A stretch of DNA of 64,000 nucleotides from Acinetobacter brisouii CIP 110357. Lineage in GTDB: Bacteria; Pseudomonadota; Gammaproteobacteria; Pseudomonadales; Moraxellaceae. Where the stretch lies: positions 20,220-84,219 of the forward strand of contig NZ_KI530764.1 of assembly GCF_000488275.1 (NCBI RefSeq), in the 5' to 3' direction. The position numbers were made by a program, and so were the translations under genes. This document shows positions 43,166 through 51,909 of the stretch, piece after piece (the stretch's first letter is position 1; the number at the start of each line of letters is the position of its first letter). Under the pieces are notes generated by a model. That model made no database searches, had not been told where the DNA came from, and saw nothing but the letters and a program-made list of their open reading frames with translations.

Positions 43166-44659
43166 ATGTTAAATGGTTTGGAGCGTATTCGTCTAGCTAG
43201 TCTGCATGACAAAGTTGTGCCTGTTGAGCAGGCAATTCAACTGATTCAAGACGGCTCAGTCGTTGGAATGAGCGGTTTTGGTGGTGCAGGTGAGGCAAAA
43301 ACTGTGCCTTTGGCACTGGCAGATTATGCTCAGCAGCATCCACTAAAAATTACCCTTGCGACAGGCGCCAGTCTTGGCAATCGGATTGATGGGCGTTTAA
43401 GTCAAGCTCATGCACTTGCCCGCCGCTATCCATATCAGGCAGACCCTGATTTGCGTCAAGCCATTAATCAAGGAGAAGTGATGTATATTGATCAGCATTT
43501 ATCTGAAATGGCTGAAAATATTCGTCACCAAAACTTGCCACGCATTAATGTCGCAGTCATTGCAGCAACTGCAATTACCGAAACAGGGCTGATTATTCCA
43601 ACGGCTTCTTGTGGTAACTCGGCCAATTTTGTGGAAATGGCTGATCAGGTCATTATCGAAATTGACTGTACCATTAGCCCCGAATTTGAAGGTGCGCACG
43701 ATGTTTATGTGCCTGCAACTCGCCCAAATCGTCAGCCTATTCCTTTAGTCAATGCCAGCAACCGCATCGGTACATTAGGCATAGAGGTCGATCCAGCCAA
43801 AATTGCCGCGATTGTGATCAATCATCTGCCCGATACATCCTTTAAAATGGATGAGTCTGATGCAGATACTTTGGCCATTGCCCAGCATTTAATTCATTTC
43901 TTTGAACAGGAAGTGGCATCGGGTCGTTTGCCTGAAAATCTGGGGCCATTACAGTCGGGTGTCGGTTCAATTGCCAACGCAGTTTTTGCACAATTCCAGC
44001 ATTCCAATTTTCATGATTTGGAAATGTATTCTGAAGTATTGCAAGACTGTACATTTGAGCTGATTGATTCGGGGAAAATGATATTTGCTTCGGGTAGTTC
44101 CATGACTTTGTCAGAACCATGTGCTGCGCATGTCATGAAAAATTTTGAGATGTATAAAGACAAGATTGTGCTGCGCCCTCAGGAAATTTCTAACAATCCT
44201 GAAATTATTCGTCGCTTAGGCATCATTGCCATCAATACCGCACTGGAGTTTGATATTTACGGCAACGTCAATTCAACCCATGTGTCAGGCACAAAAATGA
44301 TGAATGGAATTGGCGGGTCAGGCGATTTTACCCGCAATGCGCATCTGGCTATTTTTGTGACTAAATCCATTGCTAAAAATGGTGCAATTTCTTCAGTCGT
44401 TCCGATGGTCAGCCATTGTGATCACATTGAGCATGATGTGGATATTTTGGTGACTGAACAGGGCCTTGCTGATTTGCGTGGTTTGGCACCTCGTGAGCGC
44501 GCACGCAAAATTATTACGTGTTGTGCACACCCAAGTTACCAAAAATCGCTGTTAGATTATTTTGAACGTGCCTGTGCTTTAGGAGGGCATACTCCGCATT
44601 TGCTGCGTGAAGCGCTGTCATGGCATGCCAATTTTGTGGAAACAGGGCGAATGCAATAA
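43166..44659 (+). CDS. Acetyl-CoA hydrolase/CoA transferase (AarC/ScpC-like)
   Basis: 497-aa class I CoA transferase of the acetyl-CoA hydrolase/succinyl-CoA:acetate transferase type. It has SGFGGAGEAKTVPLALADYA near the start, LEMYSEVLQDCTFELID with the likely catalytic Glu (about residue 290), NGIGGSGDFTRNA, and DILVTEQGLADLRGLAPRERA. It should move CoA between an acyl-CoA and acetate or succinate, recovering CoA from the acyl-CoA pathway. It follows the thiolase by 79 nt and ends before a strong terminator. Confidence 0.9.
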   Translation: MLNGLERIRLASLHDKVVPVEQAIQLIQDGSVVGMSGFGGAGEAKTVPLALADYAQQHPLKITLATGASLGNRIDGRLSQAHALARRYPYQADPDLRQAINQGEVMYIDQHLSEMAENIRHQNLPRINVAVIAATAITETGLIIPTASCGNSANFVEMADQVIIEIDCTISPEFEGAHDVYVPATRPNRQPIPLVNASNRIGTLGIEVDPAKIAAIVINHLPDTSFKMDESDADTLAIAQHLIHFFEQEVASGRLPENLGPLQSGVGSIANAVFAQFQHSNFHDLEMYSEVLQDCTFELIDSGKMIFASGSSMTLSEPCAAHVMKNFEMYKDKIVLRPQEISNNPEIIRRLGIIAINTALEFDIYGNVNSTHVSGTKMMNGIGGSGDFTRNAHLAIFVTKSIAKNGAISSVVPMVSHCDHIEHDVDILVTEQGLADLRGLAPRERARKIITCCAHPSYQKSLLDYFERACALGGHTPHLLREALSWHANFVETGRMQ

Positions 44660-44728
44660 GTTTATTTATTGTCAATCCATAGGATTCGTTGCTGTTTTTT
44701 TAGCAACCGTATTTACTTGATTTTTATC

Positions 44729-44759
44729 ATATTAGATGGGCATTATGCCCATCTAATAT
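44729..44759 (+). terminator. Perfect 13-bp-stem terminator
   Basis: ATATTAGATGGGC (44729-44741) and GCCCATCTAATAT (44747-44759) enclose a 5-nt loop, followed by TTTTG. It lies 70 bp after the CoA transferase. A weaker GTTGCT/AGCAAC hairpin is just upstream at about 44688-44706. Confidence 0.9.
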
Positions 44760-45132
44760 TTTGTCTGATGAAAGATGAATAAATTTTTCGCTCAATTTAA
44801 AATAAGAATATAAAAATCAATTCACTAAATTAATTTAAATCGCAAAAACCAATACGTTTGACATCTTGTATAAAGCTTATGTTTTAGATTTGTAACGTCA
44901 TGCCTTTCGCTGATAAAACTTCATAATAAAAGAATATAAATCATCTTTTACAAGCTTATCTTCAGCTCATTTTTAGCAAAAGAACACGGTTTTGGCACGC
45001 TGAAATTTTTATAAAATATTATTTTTTCAATACTTTAAAGACATAAAGATATATCAATTTGGTTTTTGACTCTAACCCAATAACAAAATAATTTACTTAC
45101 AAAATAAAACGATACTTCACAGGAGGTGAGGG
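44760..45132. other. Intergenic promoter region of the MFS/porin operon
   Basis: About 370 bp of AT-rich DNA with no gene seen. It should hold the promoter for the aromatic-acid-type MFS gene. A strong Shine-Dalgarno AGGAGGTGAG ends it at 45121-45130. No clear operator palindrome was found. Confidence 0.5.
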
Positions 45133-46485
45133 ATGAACAAAGTCAATATTAATGACATTGTTGACAAGGCCAGCTTTACTGCTTTTCATTGGAAAGTTTT
45201 AATGTGGTGTTTATTGATTATTATCTTTGATGGATATGATCTGGTGATTTATGGTGTTGTACTTCCATTATTGATGCAACAGTGGTCACTAACAACGGTT
45301 CAGGCAGGGTTACTCGCCAGTACAGCGTTATTTGGCATGATGTTTGGTGCCATGATTTTCGGAACCATTTCAGACAAATTAGGGCGTAAAAAAGCCATCC
45401 TAATTTGTGTATCTTTATTTAGCGGATTTACTTTTATTGGGTCTTTTGCCACAGGTCCAGCAGAATTTGCCGTTCTGCGCTTTATGGCTGGACTCGGTAT
45501 TGGTGGTGTCATGCCAAATGTCGTGGCTCTCATGACCGAATATGCACCTAAAAGAATCCGCAGCACTTTAGTCGCGATTATGTTCAGTGGTTATGCGATT
45601 GGTGGCATGACATCGGCGCTGCTTGGTGCATGGCTAGTCAAAGATATGGGATGGCAAATCATGTTTTTGATTGCAGGTATTCCACTTTTGCTACTTCCTT
45701 TGATCTGGAAATTTTTACCTGAATCTTTAGCTTTCCTCGTGAAATCTAATCGTGGCGATCAAGCTCAAAGTATTGTCAGAAAACTTGCTCCACAAGCAGA
45801 ACTAACGGTCAATACACAGCTTGTACTTAATGAAAATACCATGACAGAAGCGCCTGTTCGCGCACTTTTTCAACAAGGGCGCACATTTAGCACATTTATG
45901 TTCTGGGTTGCATTCTTTATGTGTCTGTTAATGGTTTATGCATTAGGAAGTTGGTTACCAAAACTGATGTTACAAGCCGGCTATTCATTAGGTGCCAGTA
46001 TGTTATTCCTCTTTTCTTTAAATATTGGAGGAATGGTGGGTGCGATTGGTGGTGGCGCGCTTGCAGATAAATTCCATTTAAAACCAGTATTGACCACTAT
46101 GTTTGTGATTGGTGCTGCTGCCTTGATTTTACTTGGATTTAATAGCCCTCAATTTGTTTTATACACGCTTATTGCGATTGCGGGAGCTGCAACCATTGGT
46201 TCGCAAATCTTACTGTATACCTTTGTTGCACAGTTTTACCCAACTGCAGTTCGTTCAACAGGTATGGGATGGGCATCTGGTATCGGACGGATTGGAGCCA
46301 TTATCGGTCCAGTTTTAACAGGTGCATTACTTACATTTGAGTTGCCTCACCAAATGAACTTTATAGCAATTGCCATCCCGGGTCTTATTGCTGCACTTGC
46401 CATCTTTTTGGTGAATTTAAAAGCTTCTGTTGCTGCCCAGTCAGCTCCTGATTTTTCCCTTAAATCATCTCTCACTGAGTCGTAA
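45133..46485 (+). CDS. MFS transporter, benzoate/aromatic acid type
   Basis: 450-aa AAHS-family importer resembling BenK/PcaK. It has IIFDGYDLVIYGVVLPLLMQQW (DGYD in helix 1), GTISDKLGRKKAILIC (motif A), RFMAGLGIGGVMPNVVALMTEYAPKRIRST, and GGALADKFHLKPVL in the second half. It likely imports an aromatic or hydroaromatic carboxylate by proton symport. A perfect SD (AGGAGGTGA) stands at a very short distance (about 2-4 nt). A GC-rich hairpin separates it from the OprD-like porin gene, giving an inner plus outer membrane uptake pair. Confidence 0.92.
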   Translation: MNKVNINDIVDKASFTAFHWKVLMWCLLIIIFDGYDLVIYGVVLPLLMQQWSLTTVQAGLLASTALFGMMFGAMIFGTISDKLGRKKAILICVSLFSGFTFIGSFATGPAEFAVLRFMAGLGIGGVMPNVVALMTEYAPKRIRSTLVAIMFSGYAIGGMTSALLGAWLVKDMGWQIMFLIAGIPLLLLPLIWKFLPESLAFLVKSNRGDQAQSIVRKLAPQAELTVNTQLVLNENTMTEAPVRALFQQGRTFSTFMFWVAFFMCLLMVYALGSWLPKLMLQAGYSLGASMLFLFSLNIGGMVGAIGGGALADKFHLKPVLTTMFVIGAAALILLGFNSPQFVLYTLIAIAGAATIGSQILLYTFVAQFYPTAVRSTGMGWASGIGRIGAIIGPVLTGALLTFELPHQMNFIAIAIPGLIAALAIFLVNLKASVAAQSAPDFSLKSSLTES

Positions 46486-46490
46486 AAATC

Positions 46491-46513
46491 GGTGCGCCTA
46501 GGACTGGCGCACC
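46491..46513 (+). promoter_or_regulatory. GC-rich intercistronic hairpin between transporter and porin genes
   Basis: GGTGCGCC (46491-46498) and GGCGCACC (46506-46513) form a perfect 8-bp stem with a 7-nt loop, just 5 bp after the MFS stop and 17 bp before the porin ATG. A short T-poor tail follows, so it is more likely a differential-expression or processing signal than a full terminator. Confidence 0.65.
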
Positions 46514-46530
46514 CTTATTGGAAACGGATT

Positions 46531-47802
46531 ATGCGCTTATTACCATGTTTTAAATCACACTATTTAGCTGCTTCAACCCTATTCTTTATCGGTGGAATAT
46601 CAAGTTCTGTACTTTTCGCGGCAGATTCACTGGGGCAGCCAAACGACGATGAATGGAAATTCACCCTGAAAAATGCCTATATCAACCGTGACTTTGAAAA
46701 CCCTGCCATCAAGGATGCCGGTAGCTGGTCTCAGTCGGCTTCTCTGTTCTACACTTCTAAAATGCGTGATACACCTTTAGAGATTGCGGATAAACCTTTG
46801 ACTATCGGGGTCGATGCTTCAGTTCAATATGCAGTACGCTTAAGTAATGACAGACATGTTGCCGATACGGTATTGCCTTTTGACACACAGACAAAATCTC
46901 AAGCCTCTGACTATTTAAAACATGGCGCCACACTGAAACTCGGTTATGACAAAACCTTACTGAAAGTCGGTGAACTGTGGCTAGATTTGCCAGTGACCTC
47001 AATCGATTATAGCCGCCAGTTACTGACCTCCTACTGGGGCGAAAACCTGAAGTCACAAATCACGGACCGTTTTAATGTCGAAGTCGGACGGGTCGAAAAA
47101 GTTTCCCCACGCAACCAGGAAGGTTTTCACAAATTTGCATTTACCGCAAATGGCGTGACCAAATATTCCGATGGCTTGAATTATATCGATTTACGCTATC
47201 AGTTTACGCCAACATTGAAAGGCGAATACTATTTTGGCAACATGGAAAATCTGTTTAACAAACACTATGTGGGCTTGGATCATAGCTGGAAACAACAGAA
47301 TTTTACCTTAAACAGTAAGTTTAAGTATTTTTATGCCAAAAATGATGGCAATACCTTCAATATTGAAGTTCAAAATATTGGTTTGCTGGAAACCCTGAAA
47401 GTAAAAAATCATACCTTTGGTTTGGGCTATCAAGAGATTACAGGCAAATCAGCTTACCCGATTCCAGATGGATTCCTACCTGAAACCTATTTTATTAACT
47501 GGAATACGACAGGCTTCTTTAAGAAAGACGAAAGATCTTACCACTTTATTTATGGATATGATTTTAAAGACTATGTACCAGGTTTAAATGCCATGGTGAA
47601 ATATGTGTATGGTAATCACTTTAAAGCTACCAACGGTAGTAAAAACATGGAAAGTGAATCAGATATCATTGTGAACTATGCCTTCCAGCAACCTTATCTG
47701 AAGGGCTTGTCTTTGCAATATATTCGTATTGATTATGGTATTAAAACGGGTAATGATTTTGGTGAAGACCGTTTCTTTATCAATTATTCTAAGAAGTTTT
47801 AA
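46531..47802 (+). CDS. OprD family outer-membrane porin (BenP-like)
   Basis: 423-aa porin. The signal peptide runs MRLLPCFKSHYLAASTLFFI to about VLFA (30-33), then a barrel of amphipathic strands begins WKFTLKNAYINRDFEN, as in OprD, and ends in aromatic INYSKKF. Family motifs DYSRQLLTSYWG and GLNYIDLRYQF are visible. OprD-like porins pass carboxylates or aromatic acids, and in Acinetobacter BenP is encoded next to BenK. The ATG at 46531 is preferred; a GTG at 46492 would start inside the hairpin and lengthen the signal peptide. Confidence 0.9.
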   Translation: MRLLPCFKSHYLAASTLFFIGGISSSVLFAADSLGQPNDDEWKFTLKNAYINRDFENPAIKDAGSWSQSASLFYTSKMRDTPLEIADKPLTIGVDASVQYAVRLSNDRHVADTVLPFDTQTKSQASDYLKHGATLKLGYDKTLLKVGELWLDLPVTSIDYSRQLLTSYWGENLKSQITDRFNVEVGRVEKVSPRNQEGFHKFAFTANGVTKYSDGLNYIDLRYQFTPTLKGEYYFGNMENLFNKHYVGLDHSWKQQNFTLNSKFKYFYAKNDGNTFNIEVQNIGLLETLKVKNHTFGLGYQEITGKSAYPIPDGFLPETYFINWNTTGFFKKDERSYHFIYGYDFKDYVPGLNAMVKYVYGNHFKATNGSKNMESESDIIVNYAFQQPYLKGLSLQYIRIDYGIKTGNDFGEDRFFINYSKKF

Positions 47803-47818
47803 TATTTGAATGATGTAT

Positions 47819-47860
47819 ATATTGAGGTGATTCAATTTAGGATTGCCTCAATATTTTTTA
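47819..47860 (+). terminator. Terminator of the MFS/porin operon
   Basis: ATATTGAGG (47819-47827) pairs with CCTCAATAT (47846-47854), followed by TTTTTT. It lies 16 bp after the porin stop. Confidence 0.85.
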
Positions 47861-48312
47861 TAACAATAATTTTTCCCATTCAAATTTAACTAAAAGCACG
47901 CCTTAGCCTGTATAGCCTCTAAAATTCTAGACACACATAACCTCTTTTGATGGACCTTTTCAGAATCTGATACGGAATGCTGATCATTCGAACCATGCCT
48001 AGGTTTGAGATGGTATCTTGTATATTTATTTACAAGCATGTCAGACACTTGCAAAATGGGTTACTTTCACAGTCTGGTTAAACAAGAAGTAGGGATTGTA
48101 AGCCCAATCACTACGGCTAAAGGCTTTATGATTTGAGTTTCCTCTAAATTTACGATCAGAATTTACCCAGTGAGTGTTATTTTTAACAGCAGCAATGTAT
48201 AGATTAGCTCATCAATTGATTTATCATCTATAAATGAAACGCTACCAAAAATTGATTGTAAATTAAATAATCTACATTAAGCTCAGGTTAGAATGGCTAA
48301 TAGCGAGTTTTT
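47861..48312. other. Intergenic region before the GAF-GGDEF gene
   Basis: About 450 bp. I see no gene, dispersed element or clear operator. It must hold the cyclase promoter. Confidence 0.4.
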
Positions 48313-49269
48313 ATGATATTTCCTCACGAAAATTTGAAGAATTTTAAAGATGCTGGTAAAAAAATTCTAGAGTATCTACATAACCATCTAGGTTTTAGCC
48401 TGTGGATGATTACCCGTACTGAAGGTAATGATTGGATTGTTCTTCAAACTGAAGATCATGGATATGGTGTAAAATCTGGGCAAGTTTTTAATTGGGATGA
48501 TTCGTATTGTTCTCAAATGGTATTGGGGAACGGACCTCGTATAGCACCTGATTCAGAAGAAATTCCAGTATATGCTAAAGCAGGAATTAATAAATTTGTT
48601 GATATTAAGGCCTATATAGGTCAACCTTTATTTAATGAAGATGGTTCTCTATTTGGAACATTATGTGCGATTGATCCATCACCACAGCCTCAAAGTATAG
48701 AGGGTGCTAGTGATTTATTGGAATTATTTAGTTCATTGCTTAGTCGGATTTTACAGAATGAACTTAAAATAAATGAACAAAAAAGAATTAGTGAAAAATT
48801 TCAGATGGATTCATTGACTGACCATTTAACTGGTATATTCAATCGTCGTGCTTGGGATAATCTTTTAGATTTAGAAGAAAATCGTTGTAAAATTTATGGA
48901 CATCCAACCACAATAATTATCATAGATTTAAATGATTTAAAATATGTAAATGATAAATTTGGTCATTCCGAAGGTGATCGAATCATTCAAAAAACTGCTC
49001 AAATTCTCAAAAAATCTGTGCGTTCTGGTGATTTAGTTGCCCGTTTAGGAGGAGACGAATTTGGTATTTTGAATATTGAAACTAATTTAGAAAATACTCA
49101 AAAACTAGCAAATCGGATTTTAGAATCTTTCCACAAAGTTGGAATTAATGCGGCGATTGGAATCGCAGTACGTGAACCTGATAAGAGCCTTCAACAAACC
49201 TTAATTGAAGCTGACAAACAAATGTATAAAAACAAACTTAAAATTAAATCAGGATTTGTTGATAATTAA
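48313..49269 (+). CDS. Cytoplasmic GAF-GGDEF diguanylate cyclase
   Basis: 318-aa soluble c-di-GMP synthase. A GAF domain (about 10-150) has LGFSLWMITRTEG, SYCSQMVLGNGP, YIGQPLFNEDGSLFGTLCAIDPSPQ. A coiled linker (about 150-170) leads to a GGDEF domain (about 172-310) with DHLTGIFNRRAWD, IIDLNDLKYVNDKFGHSEGD, and RLGGDEF. I-site RSGD lies five residues before GGDEF, so product inhibition is likely. No membrane segment is present, so the GAF domain senses an internal signal. It stands alone, with a pdif-like site 208 bp downstream. Confidence 0.93.
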   Translation: MIFPHENLKNFKDAGKKILEYLHNHLGFSLWMITRTEGNDWIVLQTEDHGYGVKSGQVFNWDDSYCSQMVLGNGPRIAPDSEEIPVYAKAGINKFVDIKAYIGQPLFNEDGSLFGTLCAIDPSPQPQSIEGASDLLELFSSLLSRILQNELKINEQKRISEKFQMDSLTDHLTGIFNRRAWDNLLDLEENRCKIYGHPTTIIIIDLNDLKYVNDKFGHSEGDRIIQKTAQILKKSVRSGDLVARLGGDEFGILNIETNLENTQKLANRILESFHKVGINAAIGIAVREPDKSLQQTLIEADKQMYKNKLKIKSGFVDN

Positions 49270-49673
49270 TGTAATGAGTAAGTCAAGCAAGCTATTTTTT
49301 GATATTCATTTTTAAACTACTGATTTATATTAATTAAAAATCTTTGATTTTATTCACCGCCAGACATAGTGATCAGCATCTCAAGTTTTATCCAGCCCAT
49401 GATGTTGATATGTATCATAGACCAGACATTTTTATTGGTGAGAATACAGACACTTTAAATGGTTTCTAACATTTTTATTTCGCATAATATTGATTATGTT
49501 AAATAGATAACACCTGAAATTTAGTTCATTAATACTGATATGTAGTAAATTTTATTCTTCTTTATATCAAGTTTTACATGATAAAATTTATGAGAACCTA
49601 TAAGCAAAAATAGAAGTTATTGATGAATAGCTCTTCTTTAAAAAGCAAAGCATGGTTGAATAAGTCAGAGTAT
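49270..49673. other. Intergenic region containing a pdif-like site
   Basis: No gene is visible. The region carries the XerC/XerD site at 49477-49504. The 45 bp to its right (GATAACACCTGAAATTTAG and TTCATTAATACTGATAT blocks) recur in diverged form at about 55364-55405. A T-rich leader precedes the HxlR promoter. Confidence 0.6.
49477..49504 (+). other. pdif-like XerC/XerD recombination site
   Basis: 28-bp site: XerC-type arm ATTTCGCATAA (49477-49487), 6-bp spacer, XerD-type arm TTATGTTAAAT (49494-49504). Both arms match the consensus of Acinetobacter plasmid pdif sites, which flank mobile gene modules. The spacer TATTGA differs from the TGTATA of typical chromosomal dif. No second intact site was found in the window. 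Confidence 0.82.
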
Positions 49674-49702
49674 GTTACTATTATTATAGTAGTTACTTTT
49701 AA
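49674..49702 (+). promoter_or_regulatory. HxlR-promoter motif, copy 1
   Basis: The 29 nt GT[T]ACTAT...TATAGTAGTTACTTTTAA before the HxlR gene match the stretch at 53937-53965 at about 22 of 29 positions, including GT-ACTAT, AGTAGT and ACT. It ends 15 bp before the ATG, as an autoregulatory operator might. TACT/AGTA dyads are typical of HxlR-family sites. Confidence 0.65.
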
Positions 49703-49717
49703 GTTTGTTAATTCCCT

Positions 49718-50158
49718 ATGACTACAAATATCAGTCTTGAAATCTGCCCAATTGCCAGAAGTTTGTCTGTTTTAGGTGATGCTTGGAGTATGCTGATATT
49801 ACGAGATGCACATGCAGGTTTTACTCGATTTGACCAATTTCGTAAAAATTTAGGCATTGCTCCGACAATGTTAACTAGACGTTTGTCTGTTTTAGTTGAT
49901 GAAGGATTACTTGAAAAAAGACAATATTCAGAACATCCTCCTCGTGAAGAATATGTATTAACTCAAGCTGGTCAGGATTTTCTCCCTGTATTATTTGTGA
50001 TTGGTGCATGGGGGCGTAAATACAAACCTTATGAACATCCTGAAGAAATGGTAACGTTTCTTGATGCTGAAAATGGTACTGAAATTAAGCCTATTGTGAT
50101 TGATCAAGTGACAGGAGCCGAAATTGGTACACGACCTATTCGCCAACGAGGTGAATAA
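49718..50158 (+). CDS. HxlR family transcriptional regulator
   Basis: 146-aa winged-helix regulator. The HxlR core CPIARSLSVLGDAWSMLILRDAHAGFTRFDQFRKNLGIAPTMLTRRLSVLVDEGLLEKR (about 10-68) includes the conserved Cys10, followed by the wing HPPREEYVLTQAG. HxlR/YodB-type regulators often sense quinones or electrophiles through this N-terminal Cys. Downstream enzymes (Old Yellow Enzyme, MDR reductase) suit such a signal, and the shared promoter motif supports control of them. The C-terminal ~35 residues beyond the family core are unusual. Confidence 0.9.
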   Translation: MTTNISLEICPIARSLSVLGDAWSMLILRDAHAGFTRFDQFRKNLGIAPTMLTRRLSVLVDEGLLEKRQYSEHPPREEYVLTQAGQDFLPVLFVIGAWGRKYKPYEHPEEMVTFLDAENGTEIKPIVIDQVTGAEIGTRPIRQRGE

Positions 50159-50198
50159 AGCTAAAAAGTACCCAGAATGAGTGCTTTTTTATAGCTTC
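50158..50198. terminator. Bidirectional hairpin between HxlR and OYE genes
   Basis: AAGCTAAAAAGTAC and GTGCTTTTTTATAGCTT form an imperfect stem between the convergent HxlR and OYE genes, with A- and T-tracts on the two sides. Confidence 0.65.
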
Positions 50199-50208
50199 AA
50201 CGAATGGT

Positions 50209-51462
50209 TTATGATTTTATCCGGGTACGCTGGGTCGCATATGTTCCCCAACCACTACGTAAAACAGACTTAATAAATGCCCATAAACCGTTTTCTTTAG
50301 GTTTTGGTGCTTTACCTTGAGCAATACTATTAAGCTGTTGAGTGTACCAAAGCACCTCCATAATCCCAAGACGGTCGATTTTTTTAATTCCTGTTTTAAT
50401 CGGTTGAACATTTTGTTTGCTATTGGTTCCTGCTAACAAATATTTGGGAGCATCAGGATCAATTGCCATAAGTCTTGCAATCCCGACTATATCAAATGCA
50501 TTGGATTCCAGCGCTTGGTTCATACCTTCTACAGTTCTAAAACCACCTGTAACCATTAGTGGGGTTTTTACATGGTTTCTCACTTTTTCTGCAAACTCAA
50601 TAAAAAATGCTTCGCGTATAATCGTTGAAGGTTTTTGTGGCGCTTTAGCTACACCAGACTCATAAGTCCCACCTGAAATTTCAATCAGATCAATCCCTGC
50701 GGCTGCTAACACTTTAATGACTTCTAATGAATCTTCTTCCGTAAACCCACCTTTTTGAAAATCTGCCGAGTTGAGCTTAATTGCGATTGGAAAATCTGTA
50801 CCGACTTGTTTGCGAATCTCTTTATAAACTTCCATTAGAAATTTACGACGCTTTTCAGGTGTACCACCCCACTCGTCCTTTCTTAAATTATGTAATGGAG
50901 ATAAAAATTGATTAATCAAATATCCATGTGCAGCATGGATTTCAACACCACTAAATCCTGCCTTTTTACATATTGCAGCACTATGACCAAAGCGTTGAAT
51001 AATCTCTATGATTTCATCATGAGTCGCTTCATCTGGGGTTGCAAATAAAGATTGCATTTCAGCCCCAAATGGCACAGCCGATGCAGAAATATTACGGATA
51101 TTTAAGCCTTTTGGTGATTGTTTCCCCGGATGGTTGAGTTGCGCCCACAATTGTGAACCTTGTTCGGTAACACTTTTCGCCCATTTCTGTAAAACAGCGA
51201 AATCACGTTCATCTTCAACAACGACGTTCCCTGGCTCACCTAAGGCACGTCGGTCGATCATAATGTTACCCGTGATAATCATACCAATTCCAAATGCCGC
51301 CCAACGCTGGTATAGACGAACATGTTTTTCAGTTGGATTATTGGAATAGGTGGCTAAGGTTTCACTGGTTGCTGCTTTGGCCAAACGATTTGGAATCACC
51401 ACACCATTCGGTAACGTTAAAGACTGATTGAGGAGATTCGTTTTTAATTGCAAATGAGTCAT
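50209..51462 (-). CDS. NADH:flavin oxidoreductase (Old Yellow Enzyme family)
   Basis: 417-aa FMN TIM-barrel oxidoreductase of the OYE/NADH oxidase family. It shows NRLAKAATSETLAT (about 26-39), QLNHPGKQSP, the active-site helix VEIHAAHGYLINQFLSPLHNLRKDEWGG with the His-x-x-His-like pair, and a long C-terminal part. It reduces activated alkenes such as enones, or quinones and nitro groups, with NADH. It is the last gene of a minus-strand operon with an SCP2-like protein and two alpha/beta hydrolases, and is probably induced with them by an electrophile. Confidence 0.9.
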   Translation of the reverse strand: MTHLQLKTNLLNQSLTLPNGVVIPNRLAKAATSETLATYSNNPTEKHVRLYQRWAAFGIGMIITGNIMIDRRALGEPGNVVVEDERDFAVLQKWAKSVTEQGSQLWAQLNHPGKQSPKGLNIRNISASAVPFGAEMQSLFATPDEATHDEIIEIIQRFGHSAAICKKAGFSGVEIHAAHGYLINQFLSPLHNLRKDEWGGTPEKRRKFLMEVYKEIRKQVGTDFPIAIKLNSADFQKGGFTEEDSLEVIKVLAAAGIDLIEISGGTYESGVAKAPQKPSTIIREAFFIEFAEKVRNHVKTPLMVTGGFRTVEGMNQALESNAFDIVGIARLMAIDPDAPKYLLAGTNSKQNVQPIKTGIKKIDRLGIMEVLWYTQQLNSIAQGKAPKPKENGLWAFIKSVLRSGWGTYATQRTRIKS

Positions 51463-51471
51463 GGGCTTCGC

Positions 51472-51858
51472 TCACACAGTGGAAGATGATTGAGAATGAG
51501 GTTGAATAAAGTCCACTAAACTTTGAAACCACATGACATCTAAAAAGTTTCCAGTAATCACGAGATCCTGTGTTCTAAGAGCAGTGAGAAACGTATTGAC
51601 ACTATCTTTAGCGGATAGCACAGCAAAACCTGTACTGCCATTCTTAAAAGTGAATGTAAAACTTGGGGATTTGGTTCGTCCAGCATGAGACTTTATCTTA
51701 CTATTTTTGACTTCAAAATAACGCCCTTCACCACCTGCCGTTTGGATTTGGAATGTGGCATTTTTATCTTTCACGTATGCAGCACATTTTGGATTGGTTT
51801 TCACAGCTCGTTGTAACAGCTTAGTCAACATCCACAGTAGTAATTTAAATTTCATCAT
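51472..51858 (-). CDS. SCP2-like/hypothetical protein
   Basis: 128-aa protein, not firmly identified. The first 20 residues (MMKFKLLLWMLTKLLQRAVK) could be a membrane anchor. The rest has the SCP2 sterol-carrier-like pattern: FQIQTAGGEGRYFEVKNSKI, SPSFTFTFKNGSTGFAVLSAKDSV, LVITGNFLDVMWFQSLVDFI. SCP2-like domains bind lipids or hydrophobic substrates. It may carry a substrate for the neighbouring OYE and hydrolases. The ATG at 51858 is preferred; the frame stays open to 51909 but overlaps the upstream hydrolase's end. Confidence 0.65.
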   Translation of the reverse strand: MMKFKLLLWMLTKLLQRAVKTNPKCAAYVKDKNATFQIQTAGGEGRYFEVKNSKIKSHAGRTKSPSFTFTFKNGSTGFAVLSAKDSVNTFLTALRTQDLVITGNFLDVMWFQSLVDFIQPHSQSSSTV

Positions 51859-51909
51859 TTTAGTTCTCAGTTCATCAATATATAAAAACACTAAGGAAAT
51901 TCTTATCAA

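Noticed and set aside
49477..49504. Chromosomal dif
   Set aside because: Its 6-bp spacer is TATTGA rather than TGTATA, and a plasmid-type origin is present in the same window.
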